Below, piece after piece: positions 40,828-50,453 of a stretch of 64,000 nucleotides of DNA (its first letter is position 1; every line of letters begins with the position of its first letter). This DNA is from Allorhizobium sonneratiae (GTDB taxonomy: Bacteria > Pseudomonadota > Alphaproteobacteria > Rhizobiales > Rhizobiaceae), in the NCBI RefSeq assembly GCF_023700755.1, contig NZ_JAMKOJ010000011.1:62001-126000 (forward strand), written 5' to 3'. The translations under genes and the position numbers were made by a program. The notes beneath the pieces were generated by a model, which did no database searches, had not been told where the DNA came from, and was given only the letters and a program-made list of their open reading frames with translations.

Positions 40828-42867
40828 TTAGAACTCTTCCCACTGATCGGTTGACTTGCTGGCGGCAGCACTTGCGACGCTGCCGTTGGAAAATGCACCC
40901 GCAACCTTGCCAAGGAGCTGTCGTGCGGGGGACTGCTTTGCCTTATGCTGTTCACTCGCCACGCTTGGTCGACCCGCTGCCGGTTTGATCGTTACCGGTC
41001 TGACCGAAACGGGTTGTACAAATGTGCCTGCCTGATGCTGACCGGCAATATCCCCTACGGGGCCTTTACCAATCCTGAACTGGGCAACGAGCCGGGCGAG
41101 ATTTTCGGAATCGCTTGCCAGCGTATGGCTTGCCGCATTGGTTTCCTCGACCATGGCAGCATTTTGCTGCGTCACCTGATCCATTTGCCCAACGGCCGAA
41201 TTGATTTCGCTCAGTCCAATTGATTGTTCGCGCGCAGACGTTACGATCGACTTAACGTGGTCATTTATTCTCAGGACATCGTCACCGATTCTGTTCAGAG
41301 CATCGCCTGCTGCGGTGACGAGGTCGACACCGGTACGCACTTCGTCATTGGATTTGCCGACCAGTTGCTTGATGTTGCGTGCTGCATCTGCCGCACGTCC
41401 GGCCAGCGCCCGCACTTCCTGGGCGACGACGGCAAAACCCTTGCCGGCGTCGCCGGCGCGGGCGGCCTCGACACCGGCATTCAGCGCCAGAAGATTGGTC
41501 TGGAAAGCGATTTCATCGATGACATTGATGATCTTGCCGATCTCGCCGGTGGCACCCTGAATGCGCTCCATGGCGGCCATGGCGTCGGAGACTACAGCGC
41601 CAGATTCCTCGGCATAATTCTTGGCATTTTCCACCATATGGCCCGCTTCTTCGGCGCGGGTCGTGGTGCTGCGGACATTTTCGGTGATCTGCGAGAGCGC
41701 CGCCGAGGTTTCCTCAAGTGAGGCTGCCTGCTGTTCGGTGCGCCGGGCCAGATCGTCCGCTGCCGAGCGCATCTGGTTGGCATTGGCCTGGATGGAGCTG
41801 GAATTGGCGGAAATTTCCAGCATCACATTGCGCAAGCGGGCCGTGACCTGATTGAAATCGCTGCGCAGCCGTTCCAGCTCTTCGGGGAAGGTCGCGTCAA
41901 TCGTGGCTTCCAGATTGCCTTCGGCCAGCAGGTTGAGGCCTTTTCCAAGCGCATCGACCGCCTGTTTCATCCGCTCACGTTCGCCAAGCGTTGTGGCTTC
42001 CCGGTCACGCACGTCCTGTTCACGCAGCTTGCGATCGGTTTCAGCTTTTTCTTCAAGCGCCCGCTTGTCCAGTACCGCCATGCGGAACACATCGGCAGAG
42101 CGGGCGATGTCGCCGATTTCATCGCCGCGCTCAAGCCCGAGGATCGGTTCTTCATAATGGCCGTCGATGATCGATTTCATGCTGGCGCGGACATTGGCAA
42201 TGCCGCGGGCAATCGATTTGGCATGGATGAACTGCAGGCTGCCGACCACGGCAAAGGCAATCAGGCCGACCAGAATCTGCATGGTAATCACGCTGCCGGA
42301 GGCGGCTTTTGCCTCATTCACCTTTGCTTCCACAAGATCACCAGCCTTTACGGCCAGGGCTGAAAGCGTTTCCTTCAGCTTTGCACCGGATTGGTCGATG
42401 ACATTGTCGATACTGTCATAATCGATCTCAGGCGCACTGGTCTCGACCAGCTTTTTCAAGTTGACCCCGATTTCCTGTCTGAGCTTTTGTACATCCGTAT
42501 CATATCCGGCCATATCGGCGCTCATGCCGACGGCAGCGGCGACCTCTTTGACAACGCCCGCATTGCGTTCCAGTTCTTCGCCGCGCGTGTCGATGATTTT
42601 TTGCCGTTCCGGACTGATTTTCATCTCTTTCCGGTCTATGATCACGTCCATTGCCGCCAGTGTCAGATCGATATTGGCTAGGCGTAGCTCATTGATGGTT
42701 TCTACCTTGTCTTTCAGCGTCATGGCGCTGTTGAGGGCGGTTTCAAGCACACGGCCCTTGTAGGTGCCAATCGCAAGCATGGCGGCGATTGCAATGATGG
42801 CGGCCACGCCAAGGGTCATGAGACGCTGGCTGACCGAAAGGCCACGGCCTGAAATTTCTTCGTTCAT
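40828..42867 (-). CDS. Methyl-accepting chemotaxis protein with C-terminal CheR-docking pentapeptide
   Basis: The 679-residue receptor has a transmembrane segment at about 17-36, a periplasmic four-helix-type sensor domain, a second transmembrane segment (about 192-212), a HAMP domain ([24 protein letters not shown]...), and a long cytoplasmic coiled-coil with the MCP signalling tip ([32 protein letters not shown]). After the coil come about 80 flexible residues ending in QWEEF. That matches the xWxxF pentapeptide used by CheR/CheB to dock. The ATG at 42867 has GGGGAAA upstream. It heads an operon with cheW. The ligand is unknown. Confidence 0.95.
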   Translation of the reverse strand: MNEEISGRGLSVSQRLMTLGVAAIIAIAAMLAIGTYKGRVLETALNSAMTLKDKVETINELRLANIDLTLAAMDVIIDRKEMKISPERQKIIDTRGEELERNAGVVKEVAAAVGMSADMAGYDTDVQKLRQEIGVNLKKLVETSAPEIDYDSIDNVIDQSGAKLKETLSALAVKAGDLVEAKVNEAKAASGSVITMQILVGLIAFAVVGSLQFIHAKSIARGIANVRASMKSIIDGHYEEPILGLERGDEIGDIARSADVFRMAVLDKRALEEKAETDRKLREQDVRDREATTLGERERMKQAVDALGKGLNLLAEGNLEATIDATFPEELERLRSDFNQVTARLRNVMLEISANSSSIQANANQMRSAADDLARRTEQQAASLEETSAALSQITENVRSTTTRAEEAGHMVENAKNYAEESGAVVSDAMAAMERIQGATGEIGKIINVIDEIAFQTNLLALNAGVEAARAGDAGKGFAVVAQEVRALAGRAADAARNIKQLVGKSNDEVRTGVDLVTAAGDALNRIGDDVLRINDHVKSIVTSAREQSIGLSEINSAVGQMDQVTQQNAAMVEETNAASHTLASDSENLARLVAQFRIGKGPVGDIAGQHQAGTFVQPVSVRPVTIKPAAGRPSVASEQHKAKQSPARQLLGKVAGAFSNGSVASAAASKSTDQWEEF

Positions 42868-43193
42868 TTCGTTTCCCCGTCTCGAATGCAACCCGACCCT
42901 CTGTCTTGCCGCTTGCGCGCGGATGCTCTTCAGGACCTTTTGCACAGGCTATAAAAAGGTTTTCTGTTGCCGTTTGGCGCGCTGGATCACATTGAACAGC
43001 ATCAGTTAAACTTCCACTAATATTATTCAAGATAAGTAATATACCGTATCCCTTATGAATCATGGGTTTGGATTTCTCTTCCGCTTTTGCGGATCGTTCC
43101 GGCGGCTGCTTTGTATGGCTGGCGTTTTCCCGTTTCCATGATGTGGCTGCGGCTGTAAGGTTGCCATCAGGATTGAAGATCAGGAGATGCACA
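42868..43193. other. Divergent promoter region between mcp and the Sco1/SenC gene (326 bp)
   Basis: No gene is supported. The stretch at 43010-43050 is AT-rich (ACTAATATTATTC...TAATATACC) and is the likely promoter area, but no clear -35/-10 assignment can be made for either direction. Confidence 0.4.
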
Positions 43194-43793
43194 ATGAAAC
43201 CTGTGCGGGTGGCGCTTTGGGTCTGTGTGACGGTATTGGCCGCAATCGTTGCGTTTCTGGTCGTAGAAATCGGCCAGTCCCGTCAGCAGGTGGCGGAGGC
43301 GGCCTATGGTGTTCCGTTTACGCTGGTGGATCAGCATGGCAAGGCAGTGAGCGAAGCGGTGATGCGTGGCAAGCCGACAGTGCTCTTCTTCGGCTATACC
43401 CATTGTCCCGATGTCTGCCCCACCACGCTGTTCGAACTGGATGGCTGGCTGAAAAAAGTGGATCCCAAGGGCGGCCATCTCAATGCCTTTTTCGTCACCG
43501 TGGACCCGGAACGCGACACGCCCGATGTGCTCAACCGCTATGTGTCGAATGTGTCGGACCGTATTACCGGTCTAAGCGGTGCGCCCGACAAGGTGATGGC
43601 CATGGTCAAGGGCTTTCATATCTATGCGAAGAAAGTCCCCGTCGATGCCAATGATCCGACGGGCGATTACACCATGGATCATACAGCCTCCGTTTTCCTG
43701 CTCGACAGTCAGGGCCGGTTCAAGGGCACGATTTCTTACGGCGAAGACCCGGATGTGGCGGTGAAAAAGCTGGAGCGGCTTATAGCCGGGTGA
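43194..43793 (+). CDS. Sco1/SenC/PrrC family copper chaperone
   Basis: The 199-residue protein has one N-terminal transmembrane anchor (about 7-25) and a thioredoxin-like domain in the periplasm. The copper-binding Cys pair is C71-P-D-V-C75, and the third ligand is the His of MDHTASVF. Sco proteins deliver copper to the CuA site of cytochrome c oxidase or act as a thiol oxidoreductase. AGGAG precedes the ATG at 43194. prmA follows after about 80 bases. Confidence 0.93.
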   Translation: MKPVRVALWVCVTVLAAIVAFLVVEIGQSRQQVAEAAYGVPFTLVDQHGKAVSEAVMRGKPTVLFFGYTHCPDVCPTTLFELDGWLKKVDPKGGHLNAFFVTVDPERDTPDVLNRYVSNVSDRITGLSGAPDKVMAMVKGFHIYAKKVPVDANDPTGDYTMDHTASVFLLDSQGRFKGTISYGEDPDVAVKKLERLIAG

Positions 43794-43871
43794 GCGCCGC
43801 CGGGTTGCCAGACGCGGTCTGCCATTGTACGAGCAGGCGACTGCTTCCATTTGCAACAGGACGGTAAAACC

Positions 43872-44744
43872 GTGAGTGAAATCCGCCTTTTCGTCACCAC
43901 CACCGAAGACAATGCCACCCGGATTCTCGACCTGATGAGCCTGGCCTTCGATGAGGAAGAATATGCCATCGCCACAACGGAAGTAGATGAGAAGAACAAT
44001 CTCTGGCAGGCGAGCGTCTACATGATGGCCGAGGAAGAGGACGACGTGGCGAGCCGCGTCGGCGCGTTGCTGGCAGCGGAATTTCCCGATCTCTCTCTGG
44101 AGCGTGAAGTCGTTCCCGATGTTGACTGGATCGCCAAATCGCTGGAAGGGCTGAAGCCTGTCAGGGCAGGGCGGTTTCTGGTGCATGGCTCGCATGACCG
44201 TGACAAGGTGCGCCCCCATGATCTTGCCATCGAGATCGATGCCGGTCAGGCCTTTGGCACCGGCCATCACGGCACGACGGCGGGTTGCCTGGAAATGATC
44301 GCCTCCGTCATGCGGGCACAGCCCGTGCGCAATGCGCTGGACCTTGGCACCGGCAGCGGCGTGCTGGCCATTGCCATCAGCAAGCTTTCTCATGTTCCGG
44401 TTCTGGCAACAGATATCGATCCGGTTGCCATTCGCGTGGCTGAAGAAAATGGCATCGTCAACGGCGTGCCGAACGATATTGCGTTCCGCACAGCGCCCGG
44501 TTTTCATTCAACCGCATTTTCTGAGTTTGGTCCCTTCGATCTGATCGTTGCCAATATTCTGGCGCGGCCGCTGATGAAAATGGCGCCGCAACTGGTGCGA
44601 CATCTTGCACCCGGTGGTTCTGTCATCCTGTCCGGCATTCTGGCCGAGCAGCGCTGGAAGGTGATCGCAGCCTATAACAATGCCGGGCTGAAGCATGTGC
44701 GCACGCTCTGGCGCAATGGCTGGGTGACGATCCATCTGCGGTAA
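43872..44744 (+). CDS. prmA: Ribosomal protein L11 methyltransferase PrmA
   Basis: The 290-residue SAM-dependent enzyme trimethylates lysines and the N-terminus of ribosomal protein L11. The N-terminal substrate-recognition domain is followed by a linker and the methyltransferase domain with motif I ALDLGTGSGVLAIA, the FGTGHHGTT loop and the DLIVANILARPL motif. The GTG at 43872 is preferred, with AGGACGG upstream; a TTG at 43851 is in frame. It lies 78 bases after the Sco gene and is closed by a terminator. Confidence 0.93.
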   Translation: MSEIRLFVTTTEDNATRILDLMSLAFDEEEYAIATTEVDEKNNLWQASVYMMAEEEDDVASRVGALLAAEFPDLSLEREVVPDVDWIAKSLEGLKPVRAGRFLVHGSHDRDKVRPHDLAIEIDAGQAFGTGHHGTTAGCLEMIASVMRAQPVRNALDLGTGSGVLAIAISKLSHVPVLATDIDPVAIRVAEENGIVNGVPNDIAFRTAPGFHSTAFSEFGPFDLIVANILARPLMKMAPQLVRHLAPGGSVILSGILAEQRWKVIAAYNNAGLKHVRTLWRNGWVTIHLR

Positions 44745-44799
44745 GTCGATCTTTTGCGTTGCAGCATTGCGTATGTTGCATAGAGCGATAGACGAAAAA

Positions 44800-44836
44800 G
44801 CAAAGGCGGCATCCGGGGATGCCGCCTTTGCTTTAA
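44800..44836 (+). terminator. Rho-independent terminator of prmA
   Basis: GCAAAGGCGGCAT (44800-44812) pairs perfectly with ATGCCGCCTTTGC (44819-44831), loop CCGGGG, followed by TTTAAGG. The pairing also works on the - strand, where the 53-aa small ORF ends 65 bases away. Confidence 0.85.
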
Positions 44837-44900
44837 GGATCAGGTTTCCCTGATCACCCGCGAACGCTTGGGAGGATCGCTCAAGCGGGTTTAAACTTTA

Positions 44901-45062
44901 TCAGAGGCTTGCGCGCATGGAGATATTGCGCACCGTGCCGGGACGGCCTTCGCCGATCATGTCACGGGCGATGGAGGCGGCGCCGATCAGGCCATTGCGT
45001 CCAATCTGGCGGCCAAGCGGCATGGCGCGGGTCGGAGCGGTGGTGCGGGTCGGGCTGGTCAT
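44901..45062 (-). CDS. Candidate 53-aa small protein
   Basis: On the - strand an ATG (45062) with GAGAG upstream opens a 53-codon frame rich in Arg, Gly, Ala and Thr (MTSPTRTTAPTRAMPLGRQ ... RNISMRASL). I do not recognise it. It is basic, has no signal peptide or membrane segment, and uses GC-rich third positions like the neighbouring genes. A convergent terminator at 44800-44836 could end it. It could also be a fortuitous frame. Its upstream region reaches the aminopeptidase gene region. Confidence 0.45.
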   Translation of the reverse strand: MTSPTRTTAPTRAMPLGRQIGRNGLIGAASIARDMIGEGRPGTVRNISMRASL

Positions 45063-45332
45063 CGGTCTCTCATTCTGTGAATACGTGCTTTGTTGCGATG
45101 CATATAATCGATTGAGACCCTCTAAAACAGGGGGTGTGCCAGATAGGAGCTATGCATGATACGCATGGTTTTTTAATATGACTGTCGTCTTGTGGCCAAA
45201 AAAACGTCACAATGCCTTTGCTGTGGCGACGCGAGGCAAGGATTTTAGCAAAGCCTGTGCCTTGCATCGCCGCCTGTCTCATTCAGTCCATGATATCTGG
45301 TTATGTGGAGCCGCGCCATGCGCTGGCTCTCA

Positions 45333-45380
45333 TGCAGAATTGTAAGCTCAAAGCGATTCCGGTTTGAACAATTATGCAGT
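45333..45380. repeat. Palindromic repeat related to the one at 55857-55904
   Basis: The stretch TGCAGAATTG...CTCAAAGCG-ATTC-CGGTTTGAAC-AATTATGCAG has the same build as 55857-55904: outer TGCAgAATT arms, inner arms ending in CG, and a central ATTC. It lies about 70 bases upstream of the aminopeptidase start. Confidence 0.6.
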
Positions 45381-45447
45381 AGGGTCGGCGCTCATCAGTG
45401 CCACCCATCAAGCGCCACCTATCAAGCGAATCACACGAGCAGGAATC

Positions 45448-47286
45448 ATGTTTCAAACCTTTGACGTCAAATCGACCCCGCAATTCGGTCGGGAGCGGGT
45501 CTCCGCCTTGCGTGCCCGTTTCGGAACCCTCGGCATTGACGGTTTTCTCATTCCGCGCGCCGATGAATATCAGGGGGAATATGTTCCCGCCTCAGCTGAG
45601 CGACTTTCATGGCTGACCGGCTTTACCGGCTCGGCGGGTGAGGTGCTGGTGACGGAACGTGAGGCTGTGGTCTTCGTCGACGGGCGTTATGTGACGCAGG
45701 TGCGCGAGCAGATCGATCTCGATGTCTTCACGCCCGGCGATCTGATCGGCGAACCGCCGGCGAAATGGCTTGCCACCCATGCAAAAAAGGGTTTCCGCCT
45801 CGGCATAGACGGCTGGATGCATACGGTGTCGCAGGTGGCACGGCTGGAAAAGGCACTGTCTGCGCTGGGCGGAACACTGGTTTTCGTGACTGAAAACCCG
45901 CTCGATGCCATCTGGAGCGATCGTCCCGCAGCGCCGCTTGGTGCTGTCACCATTCAGCCGATCTCGGCGGCCGGGGTCGAATCATCGGAAAAAATCGCCA
46001 AAATCGCCGAGGATCTGGCGGGCAAGGATATTGCCGCCGTGGTGATCACCGATCCGTCCTCGGTCGCCTGGATTTTCAATATTCGCGGCAATGATGTGCC
46101 GCATACGCCGCATCCCCTGTCGCGGGCGATTATTTATAGCGATGGCAAGGCAGAGATTTTCCTCGACAAGCGCAAGACCAGTCTTGAGGTTGAGGCCTAT
46201 CTAGGCGAACTGGCCAAGCAATGGGAGCCGGATGCGTTTGTCACTCGTCTCACTGTTCTGGCCAAAGCCGGAAGCCGGGTACTGGTCGATCCCGATCTGG
46301 CGCCTTCGGCACTGGTCATGCTGCTGACCACGCAAGGGGCTCATGTGGTTAATGGTGACGATCCGGCCAAGCTGGGCCGGGCGGTGAAGAATATCGTCGA
46401 GTTGAACGGGTCGGCGGCCGCCCATGTGCAGGATGGTGTCGCGGTTGTGGAGTTTCTGACCTGGCTGGACCGCCAGCCTGCGGGCAGCATCAGTGAAATC
46501 GGTGCGACGAAAGCGCTGGAAGCGGCGCGTGCCAAGGTTGGCGAGCGCATGCAGAACCCGCTCAAGGATATTTCCTTCGACACCATTGCCGGTGCCGGTG
46601 ACCATGCCGCCATCATGCATTACCGGGTGACGGAAGAAAGCGACCGCCCGATCAAGGCGGGCGAAATGTTCCTGATCGATTCGGGCGCGCAATATCAGAA
46701 TGGCACCACCGATATCACCCGCACCATTGCCATCGGCGCGGTGCCGGAGGAGCAGAAGCGGTTTTTCACGTTGGCGCTGAAAGGGATGATTGCCATCAGC
46801 ATGGCGCGCTTTCCGAAGGGCACGCGCGGCTGCGATCTCGATCCGCTGGCGCGTATTGCGCTGTGGAAGGCGGGTGCGGATTTTGCCCATGGCACCGGCC
46901 ATGGCGTTGGCTCCTATCTTTCGGTGCATGAGGGGCCGCAGCGGATTTCGCGGGTTTCGACGCAGGAGCTGCTGCCGGGCATGATCCTCTCCAACGAGCC
47001 CGGCTATTATCGCCCCGGCCATTTCGGCATCCGCATCGAAAATCTCGTCTATGTCCGCGATCTGGAGCCGGTCGAGGGCGGCGATCAGGAGATGATGAGC
47101 TTCGAGACGCTGACCTATGTGCCGATTGACAGCTATCTCATCGTCGAAGACCTGCTGACGCGGGAGGAATTGCGCTGGCTCGACGCGTATCACGCCCGCA
47201 CGCGCGAACTTCTCCTGCCTTTGATGGAGGACGAGGCGGCACGTGCCTGGCTGATCCGGGCGACGGAGCCGCTTTCTCGGAGCTGA
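45448..47286 (+). CDS. Aminopeptidase P family protein (Xaa-Pro aminopeptidase, M24B)
   Basis: The 612-residue protein has two creatinase-like N-terminal domains and a C-terminal M24 metalloprotease domain with dinuclear metal ligands: Asp in LIDSGAQY and in GTTDITRT, His in GTGHGVGSYL, Glu in LSNEPGYY, and Glu in FETLTYVP. The three-domain length matches eukaryotic-like XPNPEP1 and its bacterial homologues rather than short PepP (about 440). It removes N-terminal residues before proline. The ATG at 45448 is used; the frame is open to 45364, through a palindromic repeat that is unlikely to be coding. Confidence 0.92.
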   Translation: MFQTFDVKSTPQFGRERVSALRARFGTLGIDGFLIPRADEYQGEYVPASAERLSWLTGFTGSAGEVLVTEREAVVFVDGRYVTQVREQIDLDVFTPGDLIGEPPAKWLATHAKKGFRLGIDGWMHTVSQVARLEKALSALGGTLVFVTENPLDAIWSDRPAAPLGAVTIQPISAAGVESSEKIAKIAEDLAGKDIAAVVITDPSSVAWIFNIRGNDVPHTPHPLSRAIIYSDGKAEIFLDKRKTSLEVEAYLGELAKQWEPDAFVTRLTVLAKAGSRVLVDPDLAPSALVMLLTTQGAHVVNGDDPAKLGRAVKNIVELNGSAAAHVQDGVAVVEFLTWLDRQPAGSISEIGATKALEAARAKVGERMQNPLKDISFDTIAGAGDHAAIMHYRVTEESDRPIKAGEMFLIDSGAQYQNGTTDITRTIAIGAVPEEQKRFFTLALKGMIAISMARFPKGTRGCDLDPLARIALWKAGADFAHGTGHGVGSYLSVHEGPQRISRVSTQELLPGMILSNEPGYYRPGHFGIRIENLVYVRDLEPVEGGDQEMMSFETLTYVPIDSYLIVEDLLTREELRWLDAYHARTRELLLPLMEDEAARAWLIRATEPLSRS

Positions 47287-47287
47287 T

Positions 47288-47590
47288 TCATATAAAGTGG
47301 CGCAGCAGCACGGCTGCGCCCCAGCCGGTCAGCAGCATGGGAATGAGCGAAAAGCGCAGGCCCATGACAAGCCCCAGCGCCATGGCGATCTTCACCTCCG
47401 CGCCGCCCGCATAGAATGCGGGCGCAACCAGCGTGGTCAGCACCGCAGCGGGCACGGCGTTCAGGGCGGCATCCACCCGCGGCGGCAGGTTTTTCAGGCG
47501 GCTGACGACGAGATGGCCGCCCGAGCGCGTCATATAGGTGGCAAAGGCTGCGGCCAGAATGATCGCCAGCATAGAGGGGTCGAGGCTCAT
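47288..47590 (-). CDS. azlD: AzlD family branched-chain amino acid export subunit
   Basis: This 100-residue membrane protein has three to four hydrophobic segments and the AzlD pattern (AIILAAAFATYMTRSGG, LPPRVDAALNAVPAAVLTTLVAP). With AzlC it forms the AzlCD/BrnFE type exporter for branched-chain amino acids or analogues. It overlaps the azlC stop by four bases and is its translational partner. It ends two bases from the convergent aminopeptidase gene, with no terminator between them. Confidence 0.92.
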   Translation of the reverse strand: MSLDPSMLAIILAAAFATYMTRSGGHLVVSRLKNLPPRVDAALNAVPAAVLTTLVAPAFYAGGAEVKIAMALGLVMGLRFSLIPMLLTGWGAAVLLRHFI

Positions 47591-48297
47591 TCGGCAGGCT
47601 CCGCAACAAGAGGTAGGGTGTCGGGTTTTCGCGGCGGCAGGATGGCGGCGGTGATCACACCCGCCAGTGCGCCGAGGCTGACATGCCAGGGCGAGCCGAC
47701 CATGTGCATGGCAATCACCGAGGCCACAGCACTGACGGCAACGACGATGAGAAAATTCGGGCGGCGGCGAAAGCCGAGCACGCTGCCCATGAAATAGACC
47801 GGCAAGAGCACATCAAGCCCCACCGCCTGCGGGTCCTTGATCAGATTGCTGAACAGCGCCCCCAGCGTGGTAAAGCCGACCCAGGGAATATAAATGGTCA
47901 GGGCAAAACCCATATACCAGGCAAAACTGACCTTTTTGCCGCGTTCATCCCGCTTGATCGCTTCGGCAAATTGCGGATCGGTCATGAAGAAGAAGGCAAT
48001 GCCCTTCTGCCAGCCGCTGAGAGAGCGGAAGGCCGGACCGATGGCCGCCGAATAGAGAATATGGCGAAAATTCACCGCAAAGACTGAGAGCACGATCAAC
48101 CAGGCGGGAACCTCGTGGCCGAAGAGATCGACCCCGACCAACTGGCTCGCGCCGGCAAAAATCGTGGCGCTCATCACCGTCGCCTCAACGATACTCTGGC
48201 CATGGGACGCTGCCACTGCGCCGAAGAGCGCGGCAAAGGGAAGGGTTGAAAGCGTAATGGCGAGGCTATCGCGCACGCCATCCTTGAAGTCACTCAT
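47587..48297 (-). CDS. azlC: AzlC family branched-chain amino acid export subunit
   Basis: This 236-residue integral membrane protein of the LIV-E family starts DFKDGVRDSLAITLSTLPFAALFG. It has the conserved early-helix MSATIFAGASQLVGVDLFG stretch and about six to eight transmembrane segments. It would export branched-chain amino acids together with the downstream AzlD (overlap four bases). No regulator gene lies beside it; the 140 bases upstream are shared with the divergent DUF2164 gene. Confidence 0.93.
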   Translation of the reverse strand: MSDFKDGVRDSLAITLSTLPFAALFGAVAASHGQSIVEATVMSATIFAGASQLVGVDLFGHEVPAWLIVLSVFAVNFRHILYSAAIGPAFRSLSGWQKGIAFFFMTDPQFAEAIKRDERGKKVSFAWYMGFALTIYIPWVGFTTLGALFSNLIKDPQAVGLDVLLPVYFMGSVLGFRRRPNFLIVVAVSAVASVIAMHMVGSPWHVSLGALAGVITAAILPPRKPDTLPLVAEPAE

Positions 48298-48437
48298 GGC
48301 AGGGTCCTGTGGATATATCAGTCTTGCCTTATGTCAAAAACGACCAGGCATCAAACCAATAAGCTTGATCCAATGATTTCATCCGGTGAAATATCAGCTT
48401 CTGGGTGAGGGGGTCTTGAAGGAAAGGAACGGCGGCG

Positions 48438-48686
48438 ATGACAGCATTTGATTTTTCAAGGCCAGAGATGGCGCGGTTGCTTGCGGATGTGCAGGCGCAT
48501 CTTCTGGCGGAACATGATCTTGAGCTTGGCCGCTTCGAGGCAGAGAGCCTGTTGCAGTTCATGGCCGGGAAACTGGCGGCACTCTATTACAATCGTGGTC
48601 TTCACGATGCGCAGGCTCTTTTGGCAGAGCAGATCGAAAGGTTTAACGACGCTCTCTATCTGCTTGAAAAGCCGGTGGCGCTGTAA
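48438..48686 (+). CDS. DUF2164 family protein
   Basis: The 82-residue protein fits DUF2164: LADVQAHLLAEHDLELGRFEAESLLQFMAGKLAALYYNRGLHDA is the family core with the YYN motif. It is cytoplasmic and all-helical; function is unknown. It is expressed away from azlC and converges with panB, whose end lies 10 bases away. Confidence 0.85.
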   Translation: MTAFDFSRPEMARLLADVQAHLLAEHDLELGRFEAESLLQFMAGKLAALYYNRGLHDAQALLAEQIERFNDALYLLEKPVAL

Positions 48687-48695
48687 GTTTCAGCG

Positions 48696-49517
48696 TTACT
48701 TTTTCACCTGAAACACGTGTTCCGGCCCCGGAAACTGCCGTGTCCTGACCTCATCGGCATAGGTTGCCACCGCCTGTGAGACATCGCCTGCCAGATTGGC
48801 ATAGCGTTTGACGAAGCGCGGCTTGAAATCGTTGAACAGGCCGAGCATGTCGTCGCAGACGAGGATTTGCCCGTCGCAGGCGCCGGACGCGCCGATGCCG
48901 ATGGTCGGGCAGGCGAGGGTGGCGGTGATGTCGCGCGCCAGCGGCTCGACCGTGCCTTCGATGACCACGGCAAAGGCACCGGCTTCGCCAATGGCCTTGG
49001 CATCGCGGCGGATTTTATCGGCTTCTGCCGCATCATGGCCCTTGGAGCGATAGCCGCCCGCCGTGTTGACCTGCTGCGGCATCAGCCCGACATGGCCGAG
49101 CACCGGCACGCCGCGCGCCACGAGAAAGGCAACCGTCTCGGCCATTTCCGCCCCGCCTTCGAGCTTTATGCCATCGCAGCCGGTGTCTTGCAGGATGCGG
49201 GCGGCATTGCGAAAGGCCTGTTCCTTCGATTCCTGATAGGAGCCAAAAGGCATGTCGACGATGACGCAGGCCCGGCTTGCTCCCCGCATGACCGCCTGTC
49301 CATGGGCAATCATCATCTCCATGGTGACGCTGAGCGTGCTCTCCAGCCCGTAAAGCACCATGCCGAGACTGTCACCGACCAGAAGCAGATCGCAATGGGC
49401 ATCGAGAAGCCGTGCCATCGGCGTGGTATAGGCGGTCAGCGACACGATGGGCTGCTTGCCTTTCAGGCTTGAGATATCGGCGGTGGAGAGGCGTTTCTGT
49501 CGGGTGGGGGCGCTCAT
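48696..49517 (-). CDS. panB: 3-methyl-2-oxobutanoate hydroxymethyltransferase PanB
   Basis: The 273-residue TIM-barrel enzyme makes ketopantoate from alpha-ketoisovalerate and 5,10-methylene-THF, the first step to pantothenate. Family motifs are [28 protein letters not shown] with the metal-binding Asp, DMPFGSY, IKLEGG and [17 protein letters not shown]. It starts four bases before the panC stop (overlap ATGA), so panC-panB form one operon in that order. Confidence 0.96.
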   Translation of the reverse strand: MSAPTRQKRLSTADISSLKGKQPIVSLTAYTTPMARLLDAHCDLLLVGDSLGMVLYGLESTLSVTMEMMIAHGQAVMRGASRACVIVDMPFGSYQESKEQAFRNAARILQDTGCDGIKLEGGAEMAETVAFLVARGVPVLGHVGLMPQQVNTAGGYRSKGHDAAEADKIRRDAKAIGEAGAFAVVIEGTVEPLARDITATLACPTIGIGASGACDGQILVCDDMLGLFNDFKPRFVKRYANLAGDVSQAVATYADEVRTRQFPGPEHVFQVKK

Positions 49518-50386
49518 TCGGCGGCCTCCTGACGGGATGCTTCAAGACGGATGACGCGGTTGTCGAGGAGCTTTGTCTCGCCGAGCCGGACATAGAGCAG
49601 CACGAGAAAATCCTCCTGCAAATGCTTGAGCGGCATCAGGCTTTGCGGATGGCGCACCGCAACGATCTCTGGTCTGGCAAGCGGTTCGGTGGCGATGGAG
49701 GCTGAAAGCCGCGCTTCCATCTCGGCGGGATCGTTGAGACCGGACTGTGCCAGCCTTTCCGCCTCGTCCAGCGCGCGGGGTAGAATGGTTGCGGCGCGGC
49801 GCTCATCTGCAGTGAGATAGACATTGCGCGACGAGCAGGCCAGACCATCGGCCTCGCGCACGGTGGCGACCGGCACGATGCGCACCGGCTGGGCAAGATC
49901 TTCGACCATGCGCCGGATGATGGCGACCTGTTGATAGTCTTTTTCGCCAAAATAGGCGGCATCCGGCTGGACGATGTTGAAAAGCTTGGTCACCACGGTT
50001 GCGACACCGGCAAAATGGCCGGGACGGGCAGCCCCTTCCAGCTCTGCGCCAAGGCTCGCCACATCGACTACCGTTTCCATCGGGCGCGGATACATCTCCT
50101 CAACCTCGGGGGCGAAGAGAAAATCGACACCTGCCTGTTCAAGCAACGCGCTGTCGCGGGCAAGATCGCGCGGATAGCGGGCGAGGTCCTCGTTTTTGCC
50201 GAATTGCAGCGGATTGACGAAAATCGACACGACGGACACATCGTTTTCGCTGCGGGCTTTGTTGACCAGCGCCAGATGGCCCTGATGCAGATAGCCCATG
50301 GTGGGAACGAAACCGACGGAGGCGCCGGTCATGCGCTTTTCCCGCAGCCGCGCGCGCAAGGCGGCGATTGTTGTCAGGGTTTCCAT
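49514..50386 (-). CDS. panC: Pantothenate synthetase PanC (pantoate-beta-alanine ligase)
   Basis: The 290-residue enzyme joins pantoate and beta-alanine with ATP. The nucleotidyltransferase motif HQGH is in [14 protein letters not shown], followed by [22 protein letters not shown], and the KMSKS-like ACSSRNVYL. It heads the panCB operon. Its ATG at 50386 lies 70 bases upstream of pncA's 3' end, which runs in the same direction. Confidence 0.96.
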   Translation of the reverse strand: METLTTIAALRARLREKRMTGASVGFVPTMGYLHQGHLALVNKARSENDVSVVSIFVNPLQFGKNEDLARYPRDLARDSALLEQAGVDFLFAPEVEEMYPRPMETVVDVASLGAELEGAARPGHFAGVATVVTKLFNIVQPDAAYFGEKDYQQVAIIRRMVEDLAQPVRIVPVATVREADGLACSSRNVYLTADERRAATILPRALDEAERLAQSGLNDPAEMEARLSASIATEPLARPEIVAVRHPQSLMPLKHLQEDFLVLLYVRLGETKLLDNRVIRLEASRQEAAE

Positions 50387-50453
50387 ATCAGTGCCTCCAT
50401 CCTCAATTACGCAAGGGACATAAAGACTGAAGGCCGGGAAATCAATCTCATCA

